DNA from: Sipunculus nudus
Lineage: Eukaryota > Annelida > Sipuncula > Golfingiida > Sipunculidae
Assembly (NCBI GenBank): GCA_026874595.1
Contig: CM049319.1
Location: 54,512,917 to 54,576,916 of the forward strand
Length of the DNA stretch: 64,000 nucleotides
Reading direction: 5' to 3'
In this document: in pieces, positions 26,982 through 38,757 of the stretch
How positions within the stretch are numbered: the first letter of the stretch is position 1
Layout of the letters: every line of letters starts with the position of its first letter
The notes under the pieces: model-generated
Told to the model about the DNA's origin: nothing
Databases searched by the model: none
Seen by the model: only the letters and a program-made list of their open reading frames with translations
Translations under genes and position numbers: made by a program

Positions 26982-27938
26982 TCAGGGGCTCTCAGGTTCT
27001 ATTATTTTGACTGGGTGACCATTGACAAAGAGCTCCCCTCTCCAAAATCGAACTTTGTTTCCCTTTTCGTATTCACAGTTCATTTGGTTCTTTGCCTTTT
27101 GTTTGAGTTTAAAATCCTGTTGTGTGAGATCCTCAACCACGCGAACATTCCGCATGTTTTTCTTTTTACAGTTTATTATGACTTCAGTTCTGTCTACCCT
27201 GCTATAAAAACGGACAATAATATGTCTCGGGTTACGACCCTTTTTACCAGTTCTATGTGCCGTTTCAATTCTGTCTCTTATATCTGTGATGGTACTTTCG
27301 TTTTCTTCACCCAACAATTTATTTTCAGCAATAATTTTTGTGGCCACCTCTCTACAGTTTTCACTCCACGCTTGCTCTGGTATCCCAATTATCCGAGCAT
27401 TCCACTCTCTGCTGCGCCTCTCTTGTTTGTTAAGTTCGTCATTCAAGCGTTGTTCAAGTTGTTCTATTTTCTGTTCCTTTGCGATATTGTCTTCTTGTAG
27501 TTTCTGCACCGTTGCATTAAGCTCTTTTATGTGTTTGTTGTCATTGTCTTTAGATTTTTGTAATTCCTCAATATCGTCGCTCATTGTCTGTGTACTGGTT
27601 TGAAGATCTGCTACATTCTTTTTCATTTCCTCATTTTCTTCTGTCAATGATTTTAAGCTTCCAAGTAAGTCTGTATGTATTTTGTTTAACTTCTTCTCAA
27701 TGTTTTCCTGTGAATCTTTCACTAAGCGTTTCATGTCACTCATTGCCCTTTCTAACTGAAGCGTGAATAGCTGCTCACCCACTGAATGACCCTCCGCCAT
27801 GCTGTCGTCTGTCACTGAATCTCCGTCTCTCGTGTTCCCCTTTTCCGTCTGTTTTTCCAAGAACCTATCCAAATTTCCCTTTTCTACTACATCCGTGTTA
27901 CTGTCCGTCCGTTTTCCTCTGGCTCCTTTTGGTGGCAT
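26982..27938 (-). CDS. LINE ORF1: L1-like RNA-binding/chaperone protein (318 aa)
   Basis: L1 ORF1 proteins trimerise through a coiled coil, bind the element RNA and form the ribonucleoprotein used for retrotransposition. Here a charged N-terminus (1-55) leads into a long heptad-rich coiled coil (about 60-175, many E/K/L and Q). It is followed by RRSREWNARIIGIPE at 174-188, the typical entry to the RRM-like domain, whose second core strand is HIIVRFYSR (239-247). Residues 266-318 resemble the C-terminal domain. Length is normal and the frame is intact. The start ATG at 27938 gives a basic PPKGARGKR N-terminus; only about 95 nt lie between it and the element's 5' junction. Confidence 0.88.
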   Translation of the reverse strand: MPPKGARGKRTDSNTDVVEKGNLDRFLEKQTEKGNTRDGDSVTDDSMAEGHSVGEQLFTLQLERAMSDMKRLVKDSQENIEKKLNKIHTDLLGSLKSLTEENEEMKKNVADLQTSTQTMSDDIEELQKSKDNDNKHIKELNATVQKLQEDNIAKEQKIEQLEQRLNDELNKQERRSREWNARIIGIPEQAWSENCREVATKIIAENKLLGEENESTITDIRDRIETAHRTGKKGRNPRHIIVRFYSRVDRTEVIINCKKKNMRNVRVVEDLTQQDFKLKQKAKNQMNCEYEKGNKVRFWRGELFVNGHPVKIIEPESP

Positions 27939-28127
27939 TTTATTATTTTAATGCAGGAAAAGCCCTATTGCTGTTACAAATACGGAGCGGTGCCAACCCA
28001 CGTCTGCACTACTCAAGCATGTCACCGGAACTGTACAACTGTACATGCATGCATGCATGTCCCAATGTTGGTTTAAACATATTTATTTAAACAGGATTTC
28101 AAAGTAGCCTCTTCATTTAATATAAAT

Positions 28128-28234
28128 GCTAAATTTCGGGTTTTACTTCTACATTTCGGGTTTTACTTCTACATTTCGGGTTTTATTTCTACATTTCGGG
28201 TTTTACTTCTACATTTCTGGTTTTACTTCTACAT
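28128..28234. repeat. 20-bp minisatellite, about 5 units
   Basis: Same unit as 14628-14700 with one additional copy. Confidence 0.9.
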
Positions 28235-28439
28235 TATACGTACATTGATACAACAGACATTAACAGAATCAGCCATATGTACATTTATGTCTGTCATGGG
28301 ACCATGAGAAACATATATTGTGAATACATTCTATTTTAAAAGGGTAACCTGTGGAACCCTCAATGGTTCTTTAGAGTGGAGCCAGTGGGGAACCCTTTGA
28401 GGTTCCAGGTAGAACCCTCAAGTCAGTCTAGTTTCCACA

Positions 28440-28443
<4 letters not shown>

Positions 28444-28486
<43 letters not shown>
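28444..28486. repeat. (AT)n microsatellite
   Basis: Shorter allele-like version of 14911-14960. Confidence 0.95.
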
Positions 28487-28490
<4 letters not shown>

Positions 28491-29988
28491 TATATGTACA
28501 ACGACGCATCAGACTCGTTATGATTAGCATAGTTGTCTACTTATTCTTATTATCTGACTGGCAAGAAAACGATTGGAACATACTATATATTTGATGAAAA
28601 TATAAAATTATATTCATCGACAGATTTCTCTCGGTACATTTTTTTCCATTTAAAATCATATCCATTTGGAATTCATAAGTTATAAAATACTGGTGGTCGA
28701 ATAGGAAATTTAATGTTGTGCTGTTATCTTAAAAAGATTGCCTTCTCCAGTATAATACAGCATAATCTTTTAGGGAAGACCTTTGTATTGGAACATATGT
28801 ACCTGACACGGGTATGAATGCAAATAGGAAAAAGATTAAGTGATAGAATTCAAAATATTAGGGCTGTTCCATAAACAATATGCTTAGCCAGCTGGCCTCG
28901 GCTCTTGCGCAGTCGTAAGATGATAGCTCTTTTTATGACAGACAACTACACAACCCGAGGACTGTACGTAAAGCGGTAAGCTTCATGTTTCTAAATATGT
29001 CATGCGACATTATGAAATGATTTTAGGACACTGTAGACATGTATACAAGCCGTACATGGCAGGCAGTCACCCTTAATCATCTACCACTGAAAAATATGAT
29101 TGCCATCTATGTTTCTCGTTGAATCATTTAGACTGTACGTGTAGGGTGGTTTCATAAAACATATACGTAGTCTCGTATATTATACACGCAGAGAATTGGT
29201 CCAAAATTCTTTTGTGTTTATTCTGTTATTTTTTTAATTATAACCTTTGAAAAATCTTATCGGCAAATATGTTTCCGGTTGAATCATATAGACTATATAT
29301 GGTATACTTATAGGGAAATTATAAGAGAGAAACACGTATAATCACTGTATTTGATGGTATACACACCTTACATGTTATACTTTTGGTCAAATAATATAAA
29401 ATTAACATATATACTTTTCAAATAAAAAAATAGAACAAAACACGTATATACACTTATTTAATAGAGAAAAGTAAATATCAATAGAAAGGAATAGGACAGA
29501 ACGAAATAGAATAGATTAGCATAGATTACGTGAGATAATTCGAACGAGTATATCCTGCGATTTCAATAAAATAATCTAATATTTGAGCAAATGGACTTTT
29601 TTGTCTCAACTAGTCACAGTGAGACGCTTAATCCGCAAAGTATGGACTCCAGCAAGCACAAAGCGTATTTACAGAATAATAACTGATATATAAAATTATC
29701 TGACCATTTTAGGTATGATACAATATTGTTTAAACATACGTAGCGTCCAACTGGGAAATTTCAAACTGAGACCCGTCTAACTGGGAATTGTCTAATTGGG
29801 ATCCGTACAAATGACACGCCACAAATCTCCGTCAAGTCAATATAGTAAGCGTCCGGAAAATCGTAAAGTATGTATTCATCAAACTGAATTTGAATGAATT
29901 CTACTCCAAGGAAATATTGTCTAATTTTAAATGCCATTATATAATTAAGACCATTTCACATATTCCAGCTCGATCCTCTAGACAGGTT

Positions 29989-31591
29989 TTTAGCTCAGCT
30001 GACTGTAAGTCAATTGAGGAATACGAATGGCGCTTTGTCCGTCGTTCGTCCGGCCGTCCGTTAGCAGGGCACAAATCGTAACTGCTAGTCCAAGAAACTT
30101 CTAAGTTACATCCAAGGAGGTCAATAAAAAATCTCCTTGGAAACCTGAAATTAGGTCACTTTGACCTATATCCTTCGAGCTATGGGGCTTGAAAGTAACC
30201 CCCAGAATAATCAAAAATATAATACAAAACCTCCAATATCTTGATAATTAATGCATGGATTGTCATGAATCATGCCTTAAATATTGACTATGACTAGTTT
30301 GGTCAGTTCCCGAAAAGTGGTGGCGCCACCTGTATTTTTTGTCAATTTAACGAAAATTTTACTATTTTCTTACTATAAAATGACAACAATCATGTCAGTT
30401 TCTCAGCTGTAATTACATCTAGCGTCCCAAAATCTGGTGTGTTTATTGATCACAAGTGGATGCCATATAGTAATCACATTGTCTGTCTGTCTGTTCGTCT
30501 CTCTGTCTGTCAGTTCGTCTATCCACAGAGATTTGTTTCCAGATGATAACTCCAGGTTGTATTGACACATGGATTTCAAACTTGACTTACGTATGGCCCA
30601 CCACTAAAGCAAGAACCTATATGATTTTGGGGTCATGAGGTCAAGGGTCAAGGTCACAGGACTCACTTATTTAAAAAGATTATGGCTGCATTTTAAGCCA
30701 AGCTTTTCATCCCAAACTTTCCATTTTGCGTATTTAGCCGACTTGCGAGTATGGGGAGAGCATAAATGAATTTAGGGTCACATGGTCAAAGGTCAAGATC
30801 ACAGGGGCCATCTGTTCACAAATTAGTTTCCAGATGATAACTCCAGTTTAATTTGACATATTGGTTTCAAACCTAACTTATATATGACTCACCACTAAAG
30901 TAAGAACCGTGTCGATTTTGGGGTCCAACGGTCAAAGGTTAAGGTCATAGGACTCATTTCTTTAAAAATAATGCATATGCAAGTGAAGCCAACTTTTCAT
31001 TACAAACCTACCATTTCCAAGATGTTGCTAATCTGCCAGTAGGGAAAGATTTTGTTCAATTTTTGGGTCATGAGGTCAAAGGTCATGGTCACAGTACCCA
31101 CTTATTTAGAAAGATTGTGGATGCATTTTAAGCCAAACTTTTCATCCCATAACCTTCCATCTTGCACATATAGCTGAGCTGCTAATAGGGGAAGAACCTG
31201 ATTGATTTGGGGGGTCACAGGGTCAAAGGTCTTGGTCACAGGGGCCCCATCTGTCCACATATTTGTCTCTGGATGATAACTCCAGTTTGGATTGATATAT
31301 TAGTTTCAATTTTGACTTATATATGACCCACCAATAATGTAAGAACCCTTTTGATTTTGGGGTCATAAGGTCAAAGGTCAAGGTCACAGGACCCACTTTC
31401 TTAAAAAGATTGTTGATGTATTTTATCCAAACTTTCTGTCCCAAACCTTCTATCTTCCAGATAATGCTCACCTGCCAATAGTGGAAGTAACTTATGGATT
31501 TTGGGGTCACAAAGTCAAAGGTCAAGGTCATGTGGGCCTTCTATCCACATATTAGTTTCCAGATGATAACACCAGTTTGGTTTGAAATGTT
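29989..31591. repeat. GGTCA-rich tandem array (right duplicate)
   Basis: Duplicate of 16464-18066; one G/T difference was noticed near 30303. Confidence 0.85.
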
Positions 31592-32282
31592 AGGGGTTGC
31601 CGACTCGCAGGTTCTCTCATGAGAACTTTTCAGTGCCATCCCAGTATACTTATACATTCTAGAGGCGTGAGTGAGAACCTTAACGAAACAGGGGTTGCAA
31701 GGCTGGTGCTGATATCGCTATCTGGTCCAGTCAGAGTAAAAGTGTGTTTCTTCTTAACGCTTAAAATGGATATAATCCAAAGACTACTATACGCTCAACA
31801 ATAAATAATACCTTGCTAGATGGCTCACACAACACTTTATCAGTAATACTAATTGTGACGTATTCACGAATTATAATTAACTTGTAATGAGAAATAAACT
31901 TAGATTATACTATGTGGATCTTAATTTATCAACTGAAAAATGATTAATAACTGGAAAATTAAATAAGGTAAGGTATCATGGCATATATGTACATACAGAG
32001 AACAAAGAGACCCACCTGATACTCTATTATTCTAAGAAATATAAATTAGGACCTGGTTGCAAATGAAGAATATACTTTAACAGAAAACACTCTATCTCTC
32101 TATATATATCCATATGGGGTATTAAGCAGGGGTCGAGGGGAAGCCATCAGCCTCATCGCGCAGACGCTTGGCTGGGTGGCCCCTTACGCAATCAGACCGG
32201 AGAGACCAGAACTAATAGTTAACGGCTGGACATCAGTGTACGCCTAAACCTGTATATGTATAAGTTTGTACTTTGTAATAGA

Positions 32283-32690
32283 AATATTGGTTTCAAACTT
32301 GACTTATATATGGCCCACCACTAAATTAAGAACTCTGTTGATTTCGGGGTCATGAGGTCAAATGTCAACGTCACAGGACCGACTATTTTAGAAAGATTGT
32401 GGATGTATTTTAAGCCAAACTTTTCATCGCAATTCTTTCATCTTCCTCATGTGACACACCTGCCAATAGGCGAAGTTTCCTTTAATTTAATATATGGAGT
32501 CACCAGGTCAAAGGTCAGGGTCACAAGGCCCATCCATTCACAAATTAGTTCATGGATCATAACTCCAGTTTGGATAGACAGGTTGGCTTCAATTGAAACT
32601 GATCACTGGACCAATATTTTGAAAAAGCTCATAAACATATCCTTACTGACAAATTCAGCTAAATGTCGAGACTCATGGGTTACTAGTTAA
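32283..32690. repeat. GGTCA-rich tandem array, distal part (right duplicate)
   Basis: Duplicate of 18758-19165. Confidence 0.8.
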
Positions 32691-33559
32691 ATTAGTTTTT
32701 TGATAAAGGAAATTTTTCATTTATTACAGCATTTTGTATCAGGTAAAAAATAAAATGTGAATTATAATGCTTAAAATAATGTCCATTATTCAAAAATCTG
32801 CAGGGTTTCGTATGTCCCCTGTGGATATATTAACATGCACATTACAGTCACTATGTTGAAATATTGAAACTTTTACAAAAACATATATGTAATCATGAGT
32901 GGGTCCTCCCATGAAAGTCTATGAAAGTGGATAGTCAACACCGCCTCTAGGATTTCATACAACTATTCTTATCAGGATCGATTTCAATATAGCGCCGTGA
33001 CCCACATGCACAGGTCCCTTGTTTTTATGACGTCACAAGAAAGTATTGCCTTCAAGTTATATAGCGTCACAGATGATTACTATTTTACTATTATAACATT
33101 ATCACAAATTATACAGAAAAGTTTATAATATACAACTCCAGAAAATAAACTCATGTTACTAAATACTGTGTTTGGCTTTATATTCTCGAGGCTGAAATTT
33201 CGCAATTTCTTAATTTTTATACATTAAAATGAGGGTTTCATTTTGGCGATTGCAAAAGAACCTATAAATTCTAAGTGTGGCAGTATTTGTATTGATTTCA
33301 AACTTAGAATTAATCCTTCAATACCTCACTCATTTCTGGTTCGGTCATTCACTTTGACCGATGTCACAAATGATATATATATATCGTGTGATTACCGCGT
33401 GTTTTACAATGACTAATGCTGGTATTCACGGGTCAGTTAGGATACCATGCACAGATTAGGTTGTGACTTAAGGTTGTATCCAAAGGTGTAAGAAGTAATC
33501 TATTTGTGCAGATGCATCATCCCCTCTTGTTCATCTTAGTTGGTGCATCGGGCATCTTA

Positions 33560-34350
33560 ATCCCGAGGGTTTCATATTCGCGATTATGTTACATTCGCGA
33601 ATATTGCAAAATTATAACCCTCGCGAATAAAAAGGCAACCAAAGTATTCTGTGGTTGTCTTTTTGTTCTCGAGGGTTAAGAGTCGCGATATTCGTGAACA
33701 GGACATCGCGAAAATTAAACCGTTTAAAAGACGCCCGATCAACATAAGTTAACACTCGTTTATAAAACACACTCACTGGCTCTCCATGTATACTTATTGA
33801 TGTTATACAAGCATAAAAGCGTGGAAAGGTGAAAGACAAAATGTGGTTATAATAAATAATGACATATCTTTTATGTGATCTGTAAATCAAAGATTGAAGT
33901 TATAAATGTAATAAATGTTTCACAAAACCTGTCAATAACGAATGTCTGTCCTCGCTTAGCACACGACGAAAGGATTTGCATGTGAATTAGATTACTATGT
34001 ATTCTTGATTGTGTGATCAACACTGAAACACTGAAAAAATCGCAATAATTATACCTCGCAGAAAAAAAGTTAATCACGGTAACTGTGCAGCTATTGATTT
34101 GTGTATTAATATTCTGGTTTCTGAATTGTGAGATCGCGGAAATGGAAATCTCACGAAACACTGAAAATGGAAAAATCGCGAAAATTTTACCTCGCGGATA
34201 TAACTTCCGTCACGCCAACTGTTCAGCTATTGATTTGTGTATTAAGATTCTGATTTCTGAATTGTAAGATCGAGAATATGGAACTCTCACGAAACACTGA
34301 AAATGAAAAAAAAATCGCGAAAATTTAACCTCGCGGTATAAAGCAAACCA
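33560..34350. repeat. CGCGA-rich repeat with hairpin and about 137-bp tandem units
   Basis: A hairpin with 26-nt arms (33616-33641 and 33652-33677) pairs AACCCTCGCGAATAAAAAGG with its near-complement around a 10-nt loop. Downstream, units of about 136-139 bp carry CGCGAAAATTTAACCTCGCGG variants near 34038, 34174 and 34313, with CAGCTATTGATTTGTGTATTAA and CACGAAACACTGAAAATG between. No ORF of interest is present. Confidence 0.65.
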
Positions 34351-35050
34351 CAGTAACGGTTCAGCCGGCCAAGAAACACGCAAAGAGTTAGAGGGCATTG
34401 ACCTGACTGATACCCACTATGTACAAGATGTTTGGTCTATGTTAAATGAAGTAAAAGTTCGGAGAACCGGTTACAAGAGACCACCACATGTATTCAATTA
34501 ATGAAACTGGTGTTTGTATTGGAATCAGGGGTGCTGGGAAACCTAGACGGCCGGTAAACCAGATTAAACTGACAGGACACTGGCACAGGATGGCTGTTCA
34601 CCGGTGGTTGTTTCTGTTGTGACTACATTGGCCCGCTGAGTATGGAAACACCATTCTCGTAAACCACAACAACTAAGTAAATGCAATCTCATTAGATTAA
34701 AGCGACGAACCGTTTTTCCGCACATTGCGCATGCGCGAAGGATAAAACATTTTCCCTGTAAGTGCGTTTAAATCCAGTTTATTCAGTTGCAAACTCATTA
34801 TGCTCAAAGCTAAAACCCTGTTTGCGGGAACCGCGCATGGATGAAGCATTTAAGTTATGCGCATTCGCTGCCACCGACACCATAACGTGTTTCAAACCAC
34901 CCCCGTTTGTTCTTCTACAGCAGGACGCACATTGGCTTCTGTTCAATGCCATTTTTAAAAGTCCGCTCCGTGGAATAGAGTTTAATCTCACCCTCTTACA
35001 AAAACAATGACCATAGCAGCCCATCAAAAGAGTCCATACACATGGAGCGG
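34351..35050. other. No gene; NRF1-like palindrome
   Basis: GCGCATGCGC occurs at about 34728, a motif found in many animal promoters. The following 300 bp has open frames on both strands without a recognisable domain. A first exon here cannot be excluded. Confidence 0.3.
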
Positions 35051-36775
35051 TTTTTAGCTAAGCTGAGTAAAAGTCATCTGCTCTATAGTGTTTTTTTTTC
35101 GTCTGTCCGTCCGTCCTTTAGACTGGCACGTTTTGGAACCGTTAGACCTACGAATCCAAATCTCGGCATACTTGATAGAATTCCCAGAAATCTCCTACCA
35201 TACCGAAAACTTGGTAACTGCGACTTCGTTCCTTCGAGAAAATAAGGAAAACCTTAATTTTCCATTTAAATTCTATTATCACTTTTCAGGAGAGCCTAAT
35301 ATCAAAACTACCTATGTACTTTTCTTCATATTTACCATAAATGTTTCCGTATATATTTCCTATGCACATGCCAGAAATAAGGTCAGTATTATATAACTTT
35401 AAAGGGTTATGGGTCCAAACATAATGCACTTTGTAAAAAAAATCAGTAAACTTATATACTGACTTAACACGATTAATGTTAAAGCTAAGCACTTTTTCCA
35501 AGGATATAAATTTATATAATAAAAATTCAATTCTTTACCCGAAACGGTTCAGAATGATGTAAATTTTTAAGTTTTTAGCACAAAAATAAAATCTTAACCT
35601 CAGATTTTCCCCAAATATGGGATACATATTTGTCCAGTAAGTACATTTGATTTGATTTTTCACATCATGCACAAATAAGAATTTGTTCTGTTAAATTCTG
35701 AATATGAAAAGAAAAGCTAAAAATAAGGCTAGTTATTGAAGTATTTTTTCAGAGGCTTTATTGTAGTCACTTGCATTGTCAAGCTCATGGCAGTCCATTA
35801 CAATACCTCATCTGTAATGCACCTCCGCTGTAACAGATGCACAACACGAGAGCATCATATATTATTTTCTGCTTTAGCAGAATGGGAGATAAAGTGATCA
35901 GCTTTACTCGTCTACAAGTCTGTCCATTTTTCAGCATTCAGTAACTGTGAATCAACCTTTTTTTTCCCTGTAAATACGGTTGAATTAATTTTTGTATCCT
36001 GTATGGATATACAGAGATGTTGTTACTCCCAGCACCTGAGCGCTTGGGACATTAGCGTTTTGCATCTGTATAAATTTAAAATTTTTAAAAACTAGTATAA
36101 ACAATTAAAATTTAATTGAAACATTGTTTTCCTGCCTCAGCAGAATCGAAGATAAATTTATCAGCTTTGTTTGTCTAACAGTCTGACTGTCCTTTTTGAA
36201 TATTCAGTATTTGTGAATCAACCTTTTTTCCCCGTTCCATATCCTCTAGATAATATACAGAGATATTGTAATTCCCATTCTCTCCCATCCCCAAGTCCTT
36301 CCACCTGTGGACTTCGGACACGAGTTCTATTACAACTGTATACATTTATTAAATTGAAATAAATGGTATAATAAAAAAAGATCTAATTGAACATTTTTTG
36401 TATTACAACTTACTAAAATTAATAAAACTGCAAATAACATGGTATGATAAAAAGATGAGGATCTAACTTGAGAATATGTGTCAACTGCTGAACATGTCAA
36501 CAACTTATCCAAAAGCCAACCGATGATCATGGTAATAGGTAGATCATATGTTTATAAACTGCTCACATGGTTAAATTAGAAAACACATTGTCAGATCAAA
36601 AAAATATTATTTTGCAACAATTCTTCACTAATCAATTCAAACCAATCATATCAGCCATGGCCTATATTAGCTCTTCCTCTCAGACTTTTTTCTCATTTTG
36701 TTATTATTTAAGATTTTTACCTTCAAAGTCGACTTCAGCTGAGCACCGTGACGAAGGAGTCCCTTGTTTTTATTG
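35051..36775. repeat. Mixed repeat with two 260-bp tandem units
   Basis: Begins with an AGCTAAGCTGAGTAAAAGTCA block plus GTCCGTCCGTCC, and ends with TTCAGCTGAGCACCGTGACG, the same termini as the GGTCA-rich family. Inside, a unit of about 261 bp is duplicated: GCAGAATGGGAGATAAAGTG near 35877 and GCAGAATCGAAGATAAATTT near 36139, each followed by TGTGAATCAACC and ACAGAGAT.TTGT. The two may be a nested pair. Confidence 0.5.
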
Positions 36776-38392
36776 TTGAAATTATTTGAATTATCAGTTG
36801 ACGGAATGATTTATTTAAAGGTGGTAGCATGCAGCAAATGCCAACAATTTAAAAAAAAAACCTGCAATATAAACCACTAGATGAATTGGTCATCACTTTT
36901 GGTACAATCCAACGCAATATTATAATGCATGCATGGCTTGTACGTTGCCTGCATAAAATTGGACCTTCGGTGCATGCTTGGGGGAGAGGAGGGCATGAAG
37001 GTTTTTTTTTTTTTGGTTAATTGCTAAAACTAATGTGATGAACCATAATTAGGTTTCTCTAGTTGCTGCTCCGGTTTATTTTTTTTATTGGTGGTAGGAA
37101 TCGCTTGTGAAATCACGTTCTCCCGGTAATTCAACTCAAAAAGGCCCGACAATCAAATATTAATCAATTATATTTTATGTCTTGTGAAATCGCCTGGGTA
37201 GAATTATACCAAACATCATGACTGAGTAAATTCAGGCTGACTTGTTCATCGCCCTGAAAGGAAGTCTTGGCCAGGCTGTTGATGCTTCTTCGCTGTATAC
37301 ATTGTTCAGTTTTAATGTTATTCGCCACTTTTTGACAGGACTCTTACGGGATAAGAATATTTTTTTCTGTGTAATAGTACTTCTTCACATGTGCAAACAT
37401 AATCGTTTATGATCGATTATACAAACATGTAATCAATATAATCGATGATCAAAGTAAACGACCAATCATCGATATCATGGATTAATACGGGATATCGCTA
37501 ATGCAGCTTCTCGTGTAGATGGAGGAGAAAAACGACAGGCTGATGCAGCAGGAAGCCCGTTTGTGCAGGCAAGCGTGATTAACCCTCATTAACACGGACG
37601 AAACTGACAGTCCCCATTCTAAGCTTATACGCGCTATGGAATCTCTTAAATTAATATAATCATTGAATAAATACGAGGTTACAATTGTGTGATGTATCAT
37701 ATTTCAAGGGAACTTGCAAAATATGACGTTTATCAACGACTAAAGACGCTGTGTACGTTTCCCTAATGTCATCCGCTACCAGGCAGTTGATTCAAGATCA
37801 AATTCTAATGCAAACCGTGCCGAATGCAGCATTTTCTTATGTCTTTTCATGTTCTGTATTATGGTTTAACACGACAAAATAATATGATAAATAAGAATTA
37901 TCAGCATGATCGGCAAATAAAAAGACTATGTCCAGTGCCCACACTGCTGTGTTGAATGAATGGGCTGGTCAGGCTGGACGCTAGGGGGAACTAGTTGTTT
38001 GCCTGCAGTTTTTCAAGCAGGCAGTCATTTACTGCCTCCACACACGAGAGTATCGGTATTAGCGATATCCCGTATTGGCACATCACAAATCTTTACTTCC
38101 GCCAAGACAACGTCACTTATTAAAATCCGGCTGTCTGTCATATTCCTAGTGCACAGGATAAATAAAAGCTATGAAATACCAAACAGAGAATAGAAAATTC
38201 AAAACTCTTTAGGTGGAGAGACGGTTATTGAGGACAGGATAAGCTGCTAAACTTTCCTACTTAAAGCTAGCTATTTACTTTTCGCCAACCTTATCTTTGT
38301 GTTATATCTGTCTTCCTCTGAGTACGTATTAAACACCTGTAATTCCTGTTAAGACAAGTTCTTTTACCACGTCTTTGACAGATTGTTGAATC
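36776..38392. other. No gene recognised
   Basis: AT-rich sequence with T-homopolymers near 37001 and 37080 and several ATCGAT/GATATC-type short palindromes at 37400-37500. I see no exon or element that I can name. Confidence 0.45.
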
Positions 38393-38757
38393 GGCTTCTG
38401 TGGCTCAGGGGTAGAGCGCAGGACTCAAAGCCGGGAAATCATGAGTTCGAATCTCAGCCGAGTCGATGTAATTTTTCATTGTAGGCCAGGGTGAGCGCTC
38501 TGCAGGCTTAATGGGGAGACCGTGCCTAACAGTCGTGTTTCACTCGCAAACGATTGCGCCTTTCGGGGGTTACTTGGTGTTATAAGCCAGCGATGGGGTG
38601 ACACACCCAGGACCCGCACTGGTTGACAACAAGTTAACCGTGTATAAGCTCCTGTCACGTAGCCCGAAACCGGAATGGAACTCTGCAGAGGTACATAGTT
38701 ACAGTTAGGCAAGCATTAAAAATATGAAGTCGATTGCCTCTACCAAAAAAAAAAAAA
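38393..38757 (+). mobile_element. Complete tRNA-derived SINE
   Basis: The 5' head resembles a tRNA: A box TGGCTCAGGGGTAGAGCGC, D stem GCTC/GAGC, and B box GAGTTCGAATCTC. The anticodon and acceptor stems do not pair properly, so it is a SINE head, not a tRNA gene. A body of about 290 bp follows (GGTGAGCGCTCTGCAGGCTT, CGGGGGTTACTTGGTG, CCGGAATGGAACTCTGCAGA) and the copy ends in an A13 tail. Truncated relatives lie at 4745 and 9860. Transcription would be from the internal RNA polymerase III promoter and mobilisation by a partner LINE. Confidence 0.75.

Larger units (their letters stand above)
20015..28035 (-). mobile_element. Full-length L1/Tx1-type LINE with both ORFs open
   Basis: Reading leftwards on the minus strand: a leader of about 95 nt, ORF1 (27938-26982), a 3.15-kb spacer, ORF2 (23825-20058), a 3' UTR of only a dozen or so bases, and an A-tail (poly-T on + at 20015-20045). 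Neither ORF has an internal stop, and the A-tail is long, so the copy is young and may be competent. Both ends abut the 5.5-kb direct repeats. The 5' junction shows CTGTAC twice (28031-28044), possible microhomology. Clade assignment rests on the N-terminal APE endonuclease, the L1-like ORF1 and the C-terminal CCHC. Confidence 0.9.
28036..33540. repeat. 5.5-kb direct repeat, right copy (abuts LINE 5' end)
   Basis: Right-hand counterpart of 14527-20015, 16 bp longer through simple-repeat differences. It carries the same contents in the same order: 20-bp minisatellite (28128-28234), (AT)n (28444-28486), the GGTCA-rich array (29989-31591 and 32283-32690) and the unidentified insert (31592-32282). 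It ends at TTCATCTTAGT, after which the sequence continues into unique DNA (TGGTGCATCGG), which is presumably the original right flank of the insertion site. Confidence 0.95.

Noticed and set aside
14527-33540. The 5.5-kb repeats as LTRs of a giant retrotransposon
   Set aside because: Ends are not TG..CA, contents are ordinary genomic repeats, and the interior is a non-LTR element with its own A-tail.
38393-38470. Possible functional tRNA gene
   Set aside because: A and B boxes are good but anticodon and acceptor stems do not pair, and it is joined to a repeated body with an A-tail; it is a SINE head.
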